64,000 nt of DNA, from NCBI RefSeq assembly GCF_036346595.1, contig NZ_CP107834.1, positions 124,001 to 188,000 of the forward strand, read 5' to 3'. Under the pieces are notes generated by a model. That model worked only from the letters and a program-made list of their open reading frames with translations. It was not told where the DNA came from and did no database searches. The translations under genes and the position numbers were made by a program. The stretch is from Streptomyces sp. NBC_00525 (GTDB lineage Bacteria; Actinomycetota; Actinomycetes; Streptomycetales; Streptomycetaceae). This document shows, piece by piece, positions 34,062-43,754 of this stretch (positions are counted from its first letter, which is position 1; each line of letters opens with the position of its first letter).

Positions 34062-34481
34062 CTACAGGGGGAGGGTGATCCAGATGCTTTTGCCCTTGCC
34101 GTCCGCGTCTCCGCGGATGACGGCCGTACCGCCCAGCCCCAGGGTCAGTTCCATCACCGTGCCCAGGCCGCCGGTCTCGGTGAGCGAGGAGCGGAGGGCG
34201 GGCTGATGGGGGTGTCGGTCGTGGACGCCGAAGGCGAACGTGTGCGCGCCGGCCGCGTAGATGACCGTGAGGTTCGGCGACAGGGCGGCGGCGTGCTGGA
34301 CGCCGTTCGCCACCAGTTCGGACAGGATCAGCAGCGCCGGATCGACGGCGGGGTGGCCTCGGTTGATGCCCCACTCGGCCAGAACCTGTTCCGTGGTCTC
34401 GCGGGCGATACGGACCGCCGCGCCCATCGTGGGCAGCGTCAGCACATGGCGCAGCGGAAGGCTCTCCAGTCGCGGGTTCAC
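34062..34481 (-). CDS. HATPase-domain (anti-sigma factor-like) protein
   Basis: A 139-residue GHKL-type ATP-binding protein like the RsbW/SpoIIAB-related single-domain proteins abundant in Streptomyces. The N-box is '[16 protein letters not shown]', and the ATP lid is short with '[14 protein letters not shown]'. The GTG overlaps the stop of the preceding gene (GTGA). Such proteins often bind an anti-anti-sigma (STAS) partner; a STAS domain is present in the SulP protein of the same operon, which may be meaningful. Confidence 0.8.
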   Translation of the reverse strand: MNPRLESLPLRHVLTLPTMGAAVRIARETTEQVLAEWGINRGHPAVDPALLILSELVANGVQHAAALSPNLTVIYAAGAHTFAFGVHDRHPHQPALRSSLTETGGLGTVMELTLGLGGTAVIRGDADGKGKSIWITLPL

Positions 34482-34891
34482 CGGCCCGCCTCCGTACGCT
34501 CCAGGCGGAAGCCGCTCACGGTCTGCGGGCGGATGCGGACCAGGGTGTCGTGCGGGCCGTACGTCCAGCCGGGCAGCGTACGGCGGTAGTGCGCCGCCTC
34601 GTCCGGGTCGGTGATGAGCCCGGCCGGGCCGGTGGCGGTGACGTTCCAGCCCTGGCCGCCCGGCGCCCCGACCGTCTGCGCGTGGTACGTGAGCACGGGG
34701 CGGCGCTCCAGGGCGGAAGCCTGCGCGGGCGTACGGACGACGAGTTGCCCGTACTCCAGGACGTGCACGGCCGGGCGGAGGACGGGCGTCTCGTGCTGGA
34801 CGAACACCAGGCTGCCGTGGCCGCAGCCGCCGAGCAGCCACAGTGCTTCGCTTCCGGGTACGTCGATCATGCTGCGGACGGGGTCGTTCAT
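34478..34891 (-). CDS. PNPOx-like (pyridoxamine 5'-phosphate oxidase family) protein
   Basis: A 137-residue split-barrel flavin-binding fold protein: 'GHGSLVFVQHETPVLRPAVH', 'RRPVLTYHAQTVG' and 'GWNVTATGPAGLITDPDEA'. Members bind FMN, F420 or haem; many bind no cofactor. Its ATG overlaps the SulP stop and its own stop overlaps the next start, so all three are translated together. It is probably cytosolic; substrate unknown. Confidence 0.8.
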   Translation of the reverse strand: MNDPVRSMIDVPGSEALWLLGGCGHGSLVFVQHETPVLRPAVHVLEYGQLVVRTPAQASALERRPVLTYHAQTVGAPGGQGWNVTATGPAGLITDPDEAAHYRRTLPGWTYGPHDTLVRIRPQTVSGFRLERTEAGR

Positions 34892-36603
34892 CGGCCGGCC
34901 CCTTCGCACACGGGGCGCGCGGACAGCAGCCCCTCCCGGTGGAGGTGGGTGCGGGCCCCGGCGACGGCCTCCGCCGGGGTGGCGTACTCCCGGCCGTCGC
35001 GCCGCAGCAGGTCGAGCGCGCCGACCGACTCCAGGGCCCGGCGCTGGCCGGGGCGTACGCCGGAGACGAGTACGGCGATGCCGCGCCGGTTCAGCTTCTG
35101 CACCGCGTCCTTGAGGACCAGGGCCCCGGTGGCGTCCATCGTCGAGACCCGCGACATCCGCAGGATCACGACCCGTACGCCGGACACCTCGGACAGCTCC
35201 AGCAGGAAGCGGTGGGCGCCGGCGAAGAACAGCGGGCCGTCGATCCGGTAGGCCACTATGTGCTCGGCCAGCAGGGCGTGTTCCTCGTCGCTGTGCCCGG
35301 CGGGCAGGTCCGCGCGGAAGTCGACCCGGTCCATGCGTGCCTGGCCGGCCACCGCCCGCAGCGCAAGCGCCCCGGCAACCGCCAGGCCGATGATGACCGC
35401 GTAGACGAGGTCCAGGGCGAGCGTGGCGAGGGCGGTCAGGATGAGCACGGCGGCGTCCGAGCGGGTGGCCCGCGCCATCGCCCGCAGCGCTCCGACCTCC
35501 ACCATGCGGATCGCGGTGGCCAGCAGCACCCCGGCCAGCGCGGCGAGCGGGATCTTGGAGACGAGGGGCGCGGCGGCGAAGACGATGACGGCCAGCACGG
35601 CGGCGTGGGTGAGCGCGGCCAGCCGCGAGCCCGCGCCGGTGCGCACGTTGACGGCGGTCCGGGCGATCGCCGCGGTGGCGGGCACACCGCCGAACAGGGG
35701 CGCGGCGAGGTTCGCGATGCCCTGGCCGAACAGTTCCTTGTCCGGGTCGTGCTGCTGGCCCACCGTCATGCCGTCCGCGACGGTCGCCGACAGCAGCGAC
35801 TCCAGTGCCGCCAGGGCGGCGACCGCGATGGCCGGTGCGAGGAGCGAGCCCAGCGTGGACAGGTCGAGGAAGGCGAGCGAGGGTGCGGGCAGTCCGGAGG
35901 GCAGCGCGCCGATCGGGGCGGCGCCGTCCAGGTCGAAGAGCTGGGCCGCCGATGTGGCGGCGATCACCGCGAGGATGGAGAACGGGATGGCGGGGCGCAG
36001 GCGGGCGCCGATCAGCATGACCGCCGCCACGCCCACCGCGAGGGTCACGGCCGTCCAGTTGGGGGTGCGGGCGAACTCCCCGGCGGCGTGCCAGGCGGCC
36101 ACCAGGACCTTGTCGTCGTCCGGTTCGGCCACGCCCAGCGCGTTCGGCACCTGTTGCAGGCCGATGATGCACGCGATGCCCAGGGTGAAGCCCTCGACCA
36201 CCGGGGCCGGGATGTACTTCATGTACCGGCCGGCCCTCAGCAGCGCCAGGCCGATGAGCAGGAGTCCGGCCATGAGTCCGACCGTCAGGACCCCGCCGGG
36301 GCCGTACTGGGCGACGATCGGCACCAGCACCACCGTCATCGCGCCGGTCGGCCCGGAGACCTGGAGGTTGGAGCCGCCGAAGAGGGCGGCGAGCGCGCCC
36401 GCCACCACGGCGGTCGCCAGCCCGGCCTCGGCGCCCAGGCCGGAGGAGACGCCGAAGCCCAGCGCGAGCGGCAGTGCCACGATGGCGACGGTGAGTCCGG
36501 CGAGCAGGTCGCGGCGCGGGGTGCGGGCCATGACGGCGAAGTCGGCGCGGGCGGGGAGCAGGGCGGAGACCCGGTGCCAGGACCGGGCGACGAACGTATT
36601 CAC
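34888..36603 (-). CDS. SulP family anion transporter with STAS domain
   Basis: A 571-residue protein: about 11-12 membrane helices (residues ~30-415, with SulP marks 'GLTVAIVALPLALGFGVSSG' and 'GPTGAMTVVLVPIVAQYG') and a C-terminal STAS domain ('VVILRMSRVSTMDATGALVL'). SulP proteins carry sulfate, bicarbonate or other anions. The GTG overlaps the stop of an ArsR-type regulator gene (GTGA). There is no carbonic anhydrase beside it, so the ion is undecided. Confidence 0.9.
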   Translation of the reverse strand: MNTFVARSWHRVSALLPARADFAVMARTPRRDLLAGLTVAIVALPLALGFGVSSGLGAEAGLATAVVAGALAALFGGSNLQVSGPTGAMTVVLVPIVAQYGPGGVLTVGLMAGLLLIGLALLRAGRYMKYIPAPVVEGFTLGIACIIGLQQVPNALGVAEPDDDKVLVAAWHAAGEFARTPNWTAVTLAVGVAAVMLIGARLRPAIPFSILAVIAATSAAQLFDLDGAAPIGALPSGLPAPSLAFLDLSTLGSLLAPAIAVAALAALESLLSATVADGMTVGQQHDPDKELFGQGIANLAAPLFGGVPATAAIARTAVNVRTGAGSRLAALTHAAVLAVIVFAAAPLVSKIPLAALAGVLLATAIRMVEVGALRAMARATRSDAAVLILTALATLALDLVYAVIIGLAVAGALALRAVAGQARMDRVDFRADLPAGHSDEEHALLAEHIVAYRIDGPLFFAGAHRFLLELSEVSGVRVVILRMSRVSTMDATGALVLKDAVQKLNRRGIAVLVSGVRPGQRRALESVGALDLLRRDGREYATPAEAVAGARTHLHREGLLSARPVCEGAGR

Positions 36604-36953
36604 CGCGCGGCGTCCTCGGCTCCCCGCAGTTCCTCCAGGAGCTCGGTCTGGCCGGCCAGCATTTCGGTGAGGATGCGCCGCGCGGCCCGCATCAGATCGG
36701 CCACGTCGCCGCCCGCCAGTTTGTAGACCACGGTCGAGCCCTCCCGCGTGGAGACCACGATGCCCGACCGGCGCAGCACCGCCAGCTGCTGGGAGAGCGC
36801 CGAGGGTTCCACCTCGATCGCGGTGAGCAGATCGCGTACCGGCATCGGCCCGTCCTGCAGCAGCTCCAGCACGCGGATGCGGACCGGGTGTCCGAGCATC
36901 CGGAAGAACTCGGCCTTGGCCTGATACAGCGGAACCGGCACGGTCGCGGTCAC
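36600..36953 (-). CDS. ArsR-type winged-helix regulator lacking cysteines
   Basis: A 117-residue regulator with the recognition segment 'EPSALSQQLAVLRRSGIVV' and wing 'REGSTVVYKL'. It contains no Cys at all, so it is not a thiol-based arsenic sensor; it may use another signal (redox-independent metal, sulfur compound or anion). It heads the overlapping operon with SulP, PNPOx-like and HATPase genes, and is the likely local controller. The AT-rich promoter region lies at ~37025-37080. Confidence 0.85.
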   Translation of the reverse strand: MTATVPVPLYQAKAEFFRMLGHPVRIRVLELLQDGPMPVRDLLTAIEVEPSALSQQLAVLRRSGIVVSTREGSTVVYKLAGGDVADLMRAARRILTEMLAGQTELLEELRGAEDAAR

Positions 36954-37091
36954 TCCTCACCACCCCGGACGCCCGGGGGCGTCGCCCGAAGCCGTGCCCG
37001 CGGCTACCTACGGACACGGCGAGCACATCATGTAGCGAATTGAAGAATTTTGCAATTCGTGGATTGAGGACACCAAAAAGGGATGAAATTA

Positions 37092-37136
37092 CCGCAGGCC
37101 GGGCATTCCGTCGGTGACGGAATGCCCGGCCTGCGG
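37092..37136. terminator. 21-bp perfect hairpin terminator
   Basis: A 21-bp perfect stem (left arm 37092-37112, loop GGT, right arm 37116-37136; core GGCCGGGCATTCCGTC). Read on the minus strand it follows the lipoprotein gene and leads to TTTTTGG, a strong intrinsic terminator; it also isolates the divergent ArsR promoter. Confidence 0.85.
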
Positions 37137-37165
37137 TGGTCCGGCCCGCGTGACGCGGAAGGGAA

Positions 37166-37816
37166 TCAGTTGCTCCAGAGGACCGGGTTGTCGCGGTACG
37201 CGTCGCCCTCCTCGAACGAGGCGACGGCGACGGGGTCGGTCTTCGTGGCGCTGAGCGAGCAGGTCTCGTACGAGGCGCCCTTGGTGTTGAAGTCGCGGGG
37301 GGCCGATTCGCTGTCGCACTTGCCCGGCAGGTCACCGATCAGGATGACGCCCGTGGGGCCGCCGCCCGCCAGCTTGCCGCGCAGCCTCAGCGACGAGTAG
37401 GACAGGTCGGTGCCGCCGACGTTCTCCACCTTCATGCGGATGTAGTAGGGCGTCATGCCCTTCGCCTTGTCGCCGAAGCGGGCCATGTCGGCCTCGGCGC
37501 CCTTCTCGATGGCCGTGACCGTGACGGCGACGGTGCCCTCCTTGGAGGTGCCGTACTTGAACGGCAGGATCGCGCGCTCGCCGACCTTGAGCTTCGTGCC
37601 CGGCGCGGCCACGTCACCGCTGGGCGCGGGGGTGGATTCCTCGCTCGGCTCCGCGGACGGGCTGCTCTCGCTGCTCGGGGAGGCCGAAGCCGGGGCGGAG
37701 GCGGAGGGCGATTCCTTCACCGACGCCGAGTCGTCACCGTCGTTGCAGGCCGTGAGCCCGAGGCTCAGGGCGGTGAGGGCGGCGGCTGCGAAGACTATGC
37801 GTCCCTTGTGTGTCAT
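37166..37816 (-). CDS. Secreted lipoprotein with Ser/Pro linker
   Basis: A 216-residue protein with a signal peptide and lipobox 'LTAC' (Cys24), a ~40-residue low-complexity Ser/Pro/Glu linker, then a beta-rich domain ('GTKLKVGERAILPFKYGTSK', 'YYIRMKVENVGGTDLSY') like the immunoglobulin-type DUF4352/telokin-like extracellular lipoproteins. Two Cys ('PGKCDSE', 'YETCSLS') may form a disulfide. Role unknown. Confidence 0.82.
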   Translation of the reverse strand: MTHKGRIVFAAAALTALSLGLTACNDGDDSASVKESPSASAPASASPSSESSPSAEPSEESTPAPSGDVAAPGTKLKVGERAILPFKYGTSKEGTVAVTVTAIEKGAEADMARFGDKAKGMTPYYIRMKVENVGGTDLSYSSLRLRGKLAGGGPTGVILIGDLPGKCDSESAPRDFNTKGASYETCSLSATKTDPVAVASFEEGDAYRDNPVLWSN

Positions 37817-38065
37817 GTTGGCCTAACTCGCGTGGGGCTGTGCTGAGCGACAGCCGGAACGTACGAAAACTGGACGAAGCCCCCGGCCTTGCGACCGGGC
37901 GCGTCGGGGAGACCCGGTGACGGTGGTTCCGACAGCGAGGCGTTCCCCGGCGCCCACCTCAGACTATGAAGTACGAATGACACAGGATCGTCCCAGGCGG
38001 GGCACAGGCACGCGACGGGTCGGGGCGGCCGGGAGCGGTTTCCGCCTTTCCCGCATCAGGGGCCG

Positions 38066-38488
38066 TCAGGACGTACGGCCGGCGCTCCGGAGGCGCGGCC
38101 ACCGGTTCGGGACCAGGAGGGCGGCGGCGAGGGCGTACGGAAGCCCGGCCCGGGCGATCGATACGAATCCACCGCTCGGGCCTACGCGGCCGAGCAGCGT
38201 CGCGCCGGCGTAGAGCCCGAGTGAGCCGAGGACCAGCACCAGCACCGACCAGCTCAGCCGCCGCGGGGCGGAGCCGCTCAACGGAACCACTCCGTCCACC
38301 AGCAGACCGATCAGGTTCAGCAGGCCGAGGACCACGGCCAGCATGACGAGAAGGACCATGAACGCGGCCGCTCCCCCGTCCCATGCGATGCCCAGCAGGG
38401 CCAGGCCGAGAATCGGCGCGGCGAACGCCATCAGCACCCAGATCAGGAAGAGATGCAGGGCTACGAGTGTCGCTTTGCTCGATTTCAT
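38066..38488 (-). CDS. Small multi-pass membrane protein, unknown
   Basis: A 140-residue protein with four predicted membrane helices ('LHLFLIWVLMAFAAPILGLA', 'FMVLLVMLAVVLGLLNLIGL', 'WSVLVLVLGSLGLYAG', 'LPYALAAALLVP'). The start at MKSSKATLV is preferred; two more in-frame ATGs occur up to 36 bp upstream. There are no known domains and no clear link with its neighbours. Confidence 0.6.
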   Translation of the reverse strand: MKSSKATLVALHLFLIWVLMAFAAPILGLALLGIAWDGGAAAFMVLLVMLAVVLGLLNLIGLLVDGVVPLSGSAPRRLSWSVLVLVLGSLGLYAGATLLGRVGPSGGFVSIARAGLPYALAAALLVPNRWPRLRSAGRTS

Positions 38489-38565
38489 GGCCCCGAGCTT
38501 TCCGGTCATGTACAGGATGTGCATGAGTACGCGTACTCAGCGGCGCGTGCCGCGACGGCCGGCGC

Positions 38566-39405
38566 TCAGCGTCGCCACCACGGTTCGCGTACATAGAGGC
38601 TCTCCTCGCCCGTGCACGCGTCGCCGTTGGTGATCTCGTCGGTGTCCAGGTTCCAGCCGACGATTCCGTTGCCCTTGCGGCTGAGTTCGATGAGACGGTT
38701 GCTCGCGGTCTGTGTGCCGGCGGTGACCTGGCAGCGGACGATCGAGGTCCAGGCCCGGCCGTCCAGGGCGGCGACGAAGAACAGGACCGGGAGTACGACG
38801 GCTGTCAGGACGAGGGCCGCCCACTGCTCCAGGGCCGCCGCCCGGCGCAGTGCCGGCGACGGCCGGTAGCGGCGGGCCTCCCGGTGCGATCCCGAGGCGG
38901 GCGTACGCCGGTGCCCGGGGTGTGCGTGCGGGTGGCGTCTGCCGGTGCGGTACTCCACCACGACGCCCTTGCGCAGCGCGTACGCGGCGAGCGCCGTGCC
39001 GAGCCCCCACCAGGGGCCGAAGAATCCGGCGACCACCACTCCCATCGCGGCCGGGCTGACGGCCGTGAGCGCCACCCGCTGGAGCGCACGGAGGAACCCT
39101 CCCTGGACGGGAATGGCGCCGCGTGCCGCGAAGAGGGCGAAGACGACGCGGGAGACGACAACGGCCAGTACGGAGGCGAGGAGCGGGTCGGTGAGGACCA
39201 TGCCGATCAGGACGTCGGGCCAGTTGGCGGGCTCCATGCCGACGAACACGTCACGGGCGGCGGCGCCGCCTCCGACCGTGTACGCGACCTTCGTCACCGG
39301 TACCGCGAGGGCCACCGACACCAGCACCGTGTGCCCGGGACCGCCTCTGCGGTCGGCCGACCGTGCGTCGTGCTCGTCGTCCCGTTCCGTGCCCGTCTCC
39401 GCCAC
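38566..39405 (-). CDS. Membrane protein of unknown function
   Basis: A ~279-residue protein from GTG 39405 (alternative starts upstream to 39513). There are four or five hydrophobic segments ('TVLVSVALAVPVTKVAYTVG', 'LIGMVLTDPLLASVLAVVVS', 'LVLTAVVLPVLFFVAALDG') and a His/Arg-rich cytosolic loop. I recognise no family. The C-terminal domain has two Cys (RCQV and DACT) and might be extracellular. No operon partner is obvious. Confidence 0.6.
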   Translation of the reverse strand: MAETGTERDDEHDARSADRRGGPGHTVLVSVALAVPVTKVAYTVGGGAAARDVFVGMEPANWPDVLIGMVLTDPLLASVLAVVVSRVVFALFAARGAIPVQGGFLRALQRVALTAVSPAAMGVVVAGFFGPWWGLGTALAAYALRKGVVVEYRTGRRHPHAHPGHRRTPASGSHREARRYRPSPALRRAAALEQWAALVLTAVVLPVLFFVAALDGRAWTSIVRCQVTAGTQTASNRLIELSRKGNGIVGWNLDTDEITNGDACTGEESLYVREPWWRR

Positions 39406-39686
39406 GGCGCCTACCCGCGGCCGCGCACGGCGGCTCGTCCCGCCCCGCTGTCGGGGGAGAGTACGGACGGCATGGGCGATCCCCCGCTTCCAGGACGGCT
39501 GGGACGACGGCACGAAATCCGCGCCTGCGCAGCAGCCTCGCCCCCCGGAACCGGCCGGGCGACCGGCGTTGGGCCGGTTGACGCAACGCGCGAACGGGTC
39601 GGTCGGCTCGGGGATACGGTCGGCCGTCCACCGTCCTTGTGCCGTGCGACGATTGGCGTATGCCCTCGCCTGTGGAGTTTCCGGCC

Positions 39687-41105
39687 ATGTCTGTGCTGGC
39701 GGCGCTGCTGGATCGGTCCGTGGTGCAGATCGCGGAGGCCGCGGCGGATGTGCGCCGGTACGACCGGGAGACGATCCACTCTGTCGCGAATGTGTGGGAC
39801 AACAACCTCTTCCCTCTCTTCTGGGCCGCCCATTCCGCCGACGCCGATGAGCGTGAGCGGCGGGCGCGGACGGTGTTGGAGTGGATGGCGGGATGGGGCG
39901 AGCGCCGGCGCGGGTGGATGCGTGAGCAGGCGGGCGTCGCCGGGTACGGGGTGGAGTCGTTGCTGTCCGCCGTGGAGCCGCTGCGGCCGGGCCGCGACTA
40001 TCTCGGACGCGTCATGGCTCCGCTGTACCCGGTGACGAGGCGGACCGTGGACGAGTTGCTGCCCGACTACGACCTGGGGGCAGCCGCTGTTCGCTCTCTT
40101 CGGGTGGAGCGGGCGGGAGCGGGTCTGTACGGCTTCCTCGAACTGGCGGTCCCCCGCAGATTCGACGTCGCCGAGGAGACTCCCGTAAGCCCCGCGCTGC
40201 TGCACGTTCCGCTGGATGGTGTCACCGATGTGGTCTTCGACTCCTCCGATGCGCACGGTGTCGCCCTGGAGCCGCTGGTGGACGGCGTGGAGGTGCGCAT
40301 CGGCGCGGGTGGTCGGCTGCGTGCGGCGAGCGGTGAGTGCCGGTGGGACGACCGGTGCTGGTATCTGTCGGCCGCCGGCCGGCGAGCCGACGCCGTGGTC
40401 CCGCCCCGTGACGGCCGGTCGAAGCGGTCGGAGCCGCCGGGCGGGGAGTTGGGAGCCGACGCGCGCGTCGCCGCCCTTCTGCTGCGTGACGCGATATGGG
40501 AGATCCGGTCCGTCCGATACCCCGACCGGGCCGACCGCGTACCCGTACTCGACCTCTGCCGGGTCTTCGAGGGGGCCGGATCGGCGATCGCGGCCGCGGG
40601 GTCCACGCCCGGCGTCCGTGCCAGGGAAACGGCCTTCCGCGACCTCGTACGCGGCTGGGCCGACCGGGGCGGGCCCGTGCCGGCCCGCTGGTTCGCCGCG
40701 GTACTTCAGAGGTCGGGCCGTTCGGATCTCATCGACGCTCCGCCGGCTCCCGCAGCCTCGCCTTTGCCGCTCACCGGGGAGCGCCCCTCCGCTCCACCGG
40801 CGCAGGCGGTGCTCGTCATGGCGGCCTGGACGGCTGCCCACTCCGACCCGAACCGCGGCCGACCGGCCACGGCACAGCTCCAACTCGCCCTGCCGCCCCG
40901 GCATGAGGCAGGCCCCTCGTCGCCGTGGAGGCTGCGCACCCTCGGCTGCGACGAGCCCGGCGCCTTTCGGCTGCGCTCGGCCGCGTTCGCGGGGCCGGGT
41001 CCGCTCAGCCTGACGGGCCGGGCCACGGCCGCCTCCGGTGTCGGCCTGCACGACGGGGCGTTGTTCGTCACTTCCGGCGAGGGCTGGAGTGCGTCGGTGA
41101 GCTGA
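39687..41105 (+). CDS. Protein of unknown function (472 aa)
   Basis: A soluble protein of about 472 residues with no signal peptide, membrane segment or motif I know. I prefer ATG 39687, with GGAG 9 bp upstream; ATG 39660 is an alternative. The N-terminus is helical ('RSVVQIAEAAADVRRYDRET'), the middle is beta-rich, and the end is compositionally variable. Codon bias strongly supports a real gene. It precedes the carotenoid genes by 113 bp in the same direction but is not a known carotenoid gene. Confidence 0.6.
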   Translation: MSVLAALLDRSVVQIAEAAADVRRYDRETIHSVANVWDNNLFPLFWAAHSADADERERRARTVLEWMAGWGERRRGWMREQAGVAGYGVESLLSAVEPLRPGRDYLGRVMAPLYPVTRRTVDELLPDYDLGAAAVRSLRVERAGAGLYGFLELAVPRRFDVAEETPVSPALLHVPLDGVTDVVFDSSDAHGVALEPLVDGVEVRIGAGGRLRAASGECRWDDRCWYLSAAGRRADAVVPPRDGRSKRSEPPGGELGADARVAALLLRDAIWEIRSVRYPDRADRVPVLDLCRVFEGAGSAIAAAGSTPGVRARETAFRDLVRGWADRGGPVPARWFAAVLQRSGRSDLIDAPPAPAASPLPLTGERPSAPPAQAVLVMAAWTAAHSDPNRGRPATAQLQLALPPRHEAGPSSPWRLRTLGCDEPGAFRLRSAAFAGPGPLSLTGRATAASGVGLHDGALFVTSGEGWSASVS

Positions 41106-41218
41106 TCCGGGCGTACGCCGACAGGAGGACTCCGGGGGCGACACGCCGTCAGGGGCTGGGTGTCCGGCGGGCGGCGGGGTGAGATCGGCGCGCGTGCTGA
41201 CGGAAGCGAGGGCGTCGT

Positions 41219-42787
41219 GTGAGGTGTGTGCCGGGGTCGGTGGAGCATGTCGTTGTCGTGGGCGCCGGGTTGTCCGGGTTGGCGTGTGCTCTGCACCTGC
41301 TGGGCGCGGGCCGCCGGGTCACCCTCGTGGAGCGGGATGCGGGGCCCGGTGGCCGGGCGGGGCGGGTGGGGCTCGGCGGGTTCGAGATCGACACCGGGCC
41401 CACGGTGCTGACCATGCCCGAGCTGGCCGACGAGGCGTTCGCCGCGGTCGGGGACAGCCTGTACCGCCGCGTCGAGCTGACGGCTCTGAGTCCGGCGTAC
41501 CGGGCCTGTTTCGCGGACGGGTCCTCGCTCGACGTACACACCGACGGCGAGGCGATGGAAGCGGAGGTGCGGCAGTTCGCCGGGGCGGGGCAGGCGGCTG
41601 GCTACCGCGAGCTGCGGCGGTGGCTGGAGCGGGTGTACCGGGCGCAGATGGGCCGCTTCATCGACGCGAACTTCGATTCCCCGCTCGGGTTGCTGTGTCC
41701 GGATCTGGCCCGGCTGGCGGCGCTGGGCGGGTTCGGGCGGCTGGATCGCCGGATCGGCCGCTTCCTGTCGGACGAGCGGCTGCGCCGGGTGTTCTCGTTC
41801 CAGTCGCTGTACGCGGGCGTGGCCCCGGCGCGGGCGCTCGCGGCGTATGCGGTGATCGCGTACATGGACACGGTGGCGGGCGTCTGGTTCCCGAAGGGCG
41901 GCATGTACGCCCTGCCGCGTGCCATGGCCGACGCGGCGGCGGACGCGGGTGCCGAGCTGCGCTGGTCGGCCGAGGTGAGCGGGCTGGAGCGGTCGGGTGA
42001 CCGGGTGCGCGCCGTGCGGCTGGCCTCCGGCGAGCGGCTGGCCTGCGACGCGGTGGTGCTGACCTGTGAACTGCCCGCCGCCCACCGGCTGCTGGGGCGG
42101 CGGCCCCGGCGTCCCGTACCGGTCCGGCACTCGCCGTCCGCCGTGGTGCTGCACGCCGGAACGGACCGCACCTGGCCGCAGCTCGCGCACCACACGATCT
42201 CGTTCGGCGCCGCGTGGGAGCGGACCTTCGACGAGCTGATGCGCCGGGGCGAGCTGATGAGCGATCCCTCGCTGCTGATCACCCGGCCCACCGCGCACGA
42301 TCCGTCGCTGGCGCCGCCGGGCCACCATCTGCACTACGTCCTGGCGCCGTGCCCCAACACCGTCACCGGTCCCCCGGCCGCCGCGTGGCGCGATCTCGGC
42401 CCGCGCTACCGCGACCGGCTGGTGCGCGAGCTCGAACGCCGGGGGCTGGACGGGTTCGCCGCCGGTGTGCGGCAGGAGTTGCTGGTCACCCCGCTGGACT
42501 GGACGGCTCGGGGCCATGCCGCCGGCACCCCCTTCTCGCTCGCCCACTCGTTCGCCCAGACCGGCCCGTTCCGTCCGCGCAATCTCGTACGGGGAACGGA
42601 GAACGTGGTGCTCGCGGGGTGCGGGACCACCCCCGGCGTCGGTGTGCCGACCGTCCTCATCAGCGGCAAGCTGGCCGCCGCGCGCATCACCGGCGGCGGG
42701 CAGCGACCCCGTCGGGGACGCCCGCCCGCCGCCGCGCACCGGGAGCCCGTCCTGCTGACCGGGGCGGGTGCCGATGACCCGGCGTGA
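41219..42787 (+). CDS. crtI: Phytoene desaturase
   Basis: A 522-residue FAD-dependent desaturase converting phytoene to lycopene. The N-terminal dinucleotide fold is '[20 protein letters not shown]' with 'GPGGRAG', and the C-terminal CrtI signature is '[20 protein letters not shown]'. It is the first gene of the rightward carotenoid operon and overlaps crtB by 14 bp. GTG start; a second in-frame GTG is 21 bp downstream. Confidence 0.92.
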   Translation: MRCVPGSVEHVVVVGAGLSGLACALHLLGAGRRVTLVERDAGPGGRAGRVGLGGFEIDTGPTVLTMPELADEAFAAVGDSLYRRVELTALSPAYRACFADGSSLDVHTDGEAMEAEVRQFAGAGQAAGYRELRRWLERVYRAQMGRFIDANFDSPLGLLCPDLARLAALGGFGRLDRRIGRFLSDERLRRVFSFQSLYAGVAPARALAAYAVIAYMDTVAGVWFPKGGMYALPRAMADAAADAGAELRWSAEVSGLERSGDRVRAVRLASGERLACDAVVLTCELPAAHRLLGRRPRRPVPVRHSPSAVVLHAGTDRTWPQLAHHTISFGAAWERTFDELMRRGELMSDPSLLITRPTAHDPSLAPPGHHLHYVLAPCPNTVTGPPAAAWRDLGPRYRDRLVRELERRGLDGFAAGVRQELLVTPLDWTARGHAAGTPFSLAHSFAQTGPFRPRNLVRGTENVVLAGCGTTPGVGVPTVLISGKLAAARITGGGQRPRRGRPPAAAHREPVLLTGAGADDPA

Positions 42788-43754
42788 ACTGGACGCGGCC
42801 GGGATCACCGATGCGGAGCTGCGCCTCGCCTACGCCCGGTGCCGCCGGCTCAACGCCCGGCACGGGCGCACCTACTTCCTGGCCACCCGGCTGCTGCCGC
42901 CGGAGCGGCGTTGCGCCGTGCACGCCCTGTACGGCTTCGCGCGCTGGGCGGACGACATCGTCGACGACCTCGGCCGGCACCGGGTGCCCGAGGAGCGCGA
43001 CCGGCTGCTGCTCCGGCTGGAGCGCGATCTCGTACGCGGGCTGCGCACCGGCGCGGGTGACGAGCCGGTGGTGCGGGCGGTCGCCGACACCGCCGCCCGG
43101 TACGGCATCGGGCACGAGCTGTTCGCCGACTTCCTGTCCTCGATACGGGCCGACCTGACCGTCACCGACTACCCCACCTATGCCGACCTGCAGAAGTACG
43201 TGCACGGTTCGGCCGCGGTGATCGGTCTGCAGATGCTGCCGGTGCTCGGCACGGTGGTGCCGCGGCGGGAGGCCGAACCGCATGCGGCGGCGCTCGGTGT
43301 GGCGTTCCAGCTCACCAACTTCGTACGCGATGTGGGCGAGGACCTCGACCGGGGCCGGGTCTACCTGCCCGCCGATCTGCTGGCCTCGCACGGGGTGGAC
43401 CGGCCGCTGCTGGAGTGGAGCCGGCGCACCGGACGGGCGGACGCGCGCATCCGGGCGGCTCTGGTGGACGCGTCGGAGCTGACGCGGGGTGTGTACCGGA
43501 CGGCGGAGCCGGGCATCGGCATGCTCGATCCGCGGGTGCGTCCGTGCATCCGCGCCGCGTTCACCCTGTACGGCGGGATTCTCGACGCGGTCGCCGAGCA
43601 GGACTACCGGGTGCTGCACCGGCGTGCGGTGGTGTCCGGGCGGCGGCGCGCCGTCACCGCCGCCGCCGGGTTGCTGGGTGTGGCGGGGGCCCGGTGGCGT
43701 GCGCGGGGCCGGCTGCGCGGGCCTGCGGCCGGGCGGAAGGGGCGGGTGCGGTGA
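42774..43754 (+). CDS. crtB: Phytoene synthase
   Basis: A 326-residue prenyl transferase condensing two GGPP to phytoene. The two aspartate-rich motifs are 'DDIVDD' (near residue 60) and '[10 protein letters not shown]' (near 186). It overlaps crtI at its start and the next gene at its stop (GTGA), so the three are translationally coupled. The Arg/Gly-rich C-terminal tail is normal for Streptomyces. Confidence 0.92.
   Translation: MTRRELDAAGITDAELRLAYARCRRLNARHGRTYFLATRLLPPERRCAVHALYGFARWADDIVDDLGRHRVPEERDRLLLRLERDLVRGLRTGAGDEPVVRAVADTAARYGIGHELFADFLSSIRADLTVTDYPTYADLQKYVHGSAAVIGLQMLPVLGTVVPRREAEPHAAALGVAFQLTNFVRDVGEDLDRGRVYLPADLLASHGVDRPLLEWSRRTGRADARIRAALVDASELTRGVYRTAEPGIGMLDPRVRPCIRAAFTLYGGILDAVAEQDYRVLHRRAVVSGRRRAVTAAAGLLGVAGARWRARGRLRGPAAGRKGRVR

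Noticed and set aside
34843..36726. 627-codon plus-strand frame opposite SulP
   Set aside because: Low-complexity Gly/Arg/Asp-rich translation, an artefact of third-position GC in the SulP gene.
34888..37335. Extension of the SulP frame upstream through the ArsR-like gene
   Set aside because: The ArsR-like gene occupies this DNA in another frame with normal motifs; SulP begins at GTG 36603 by overlap.
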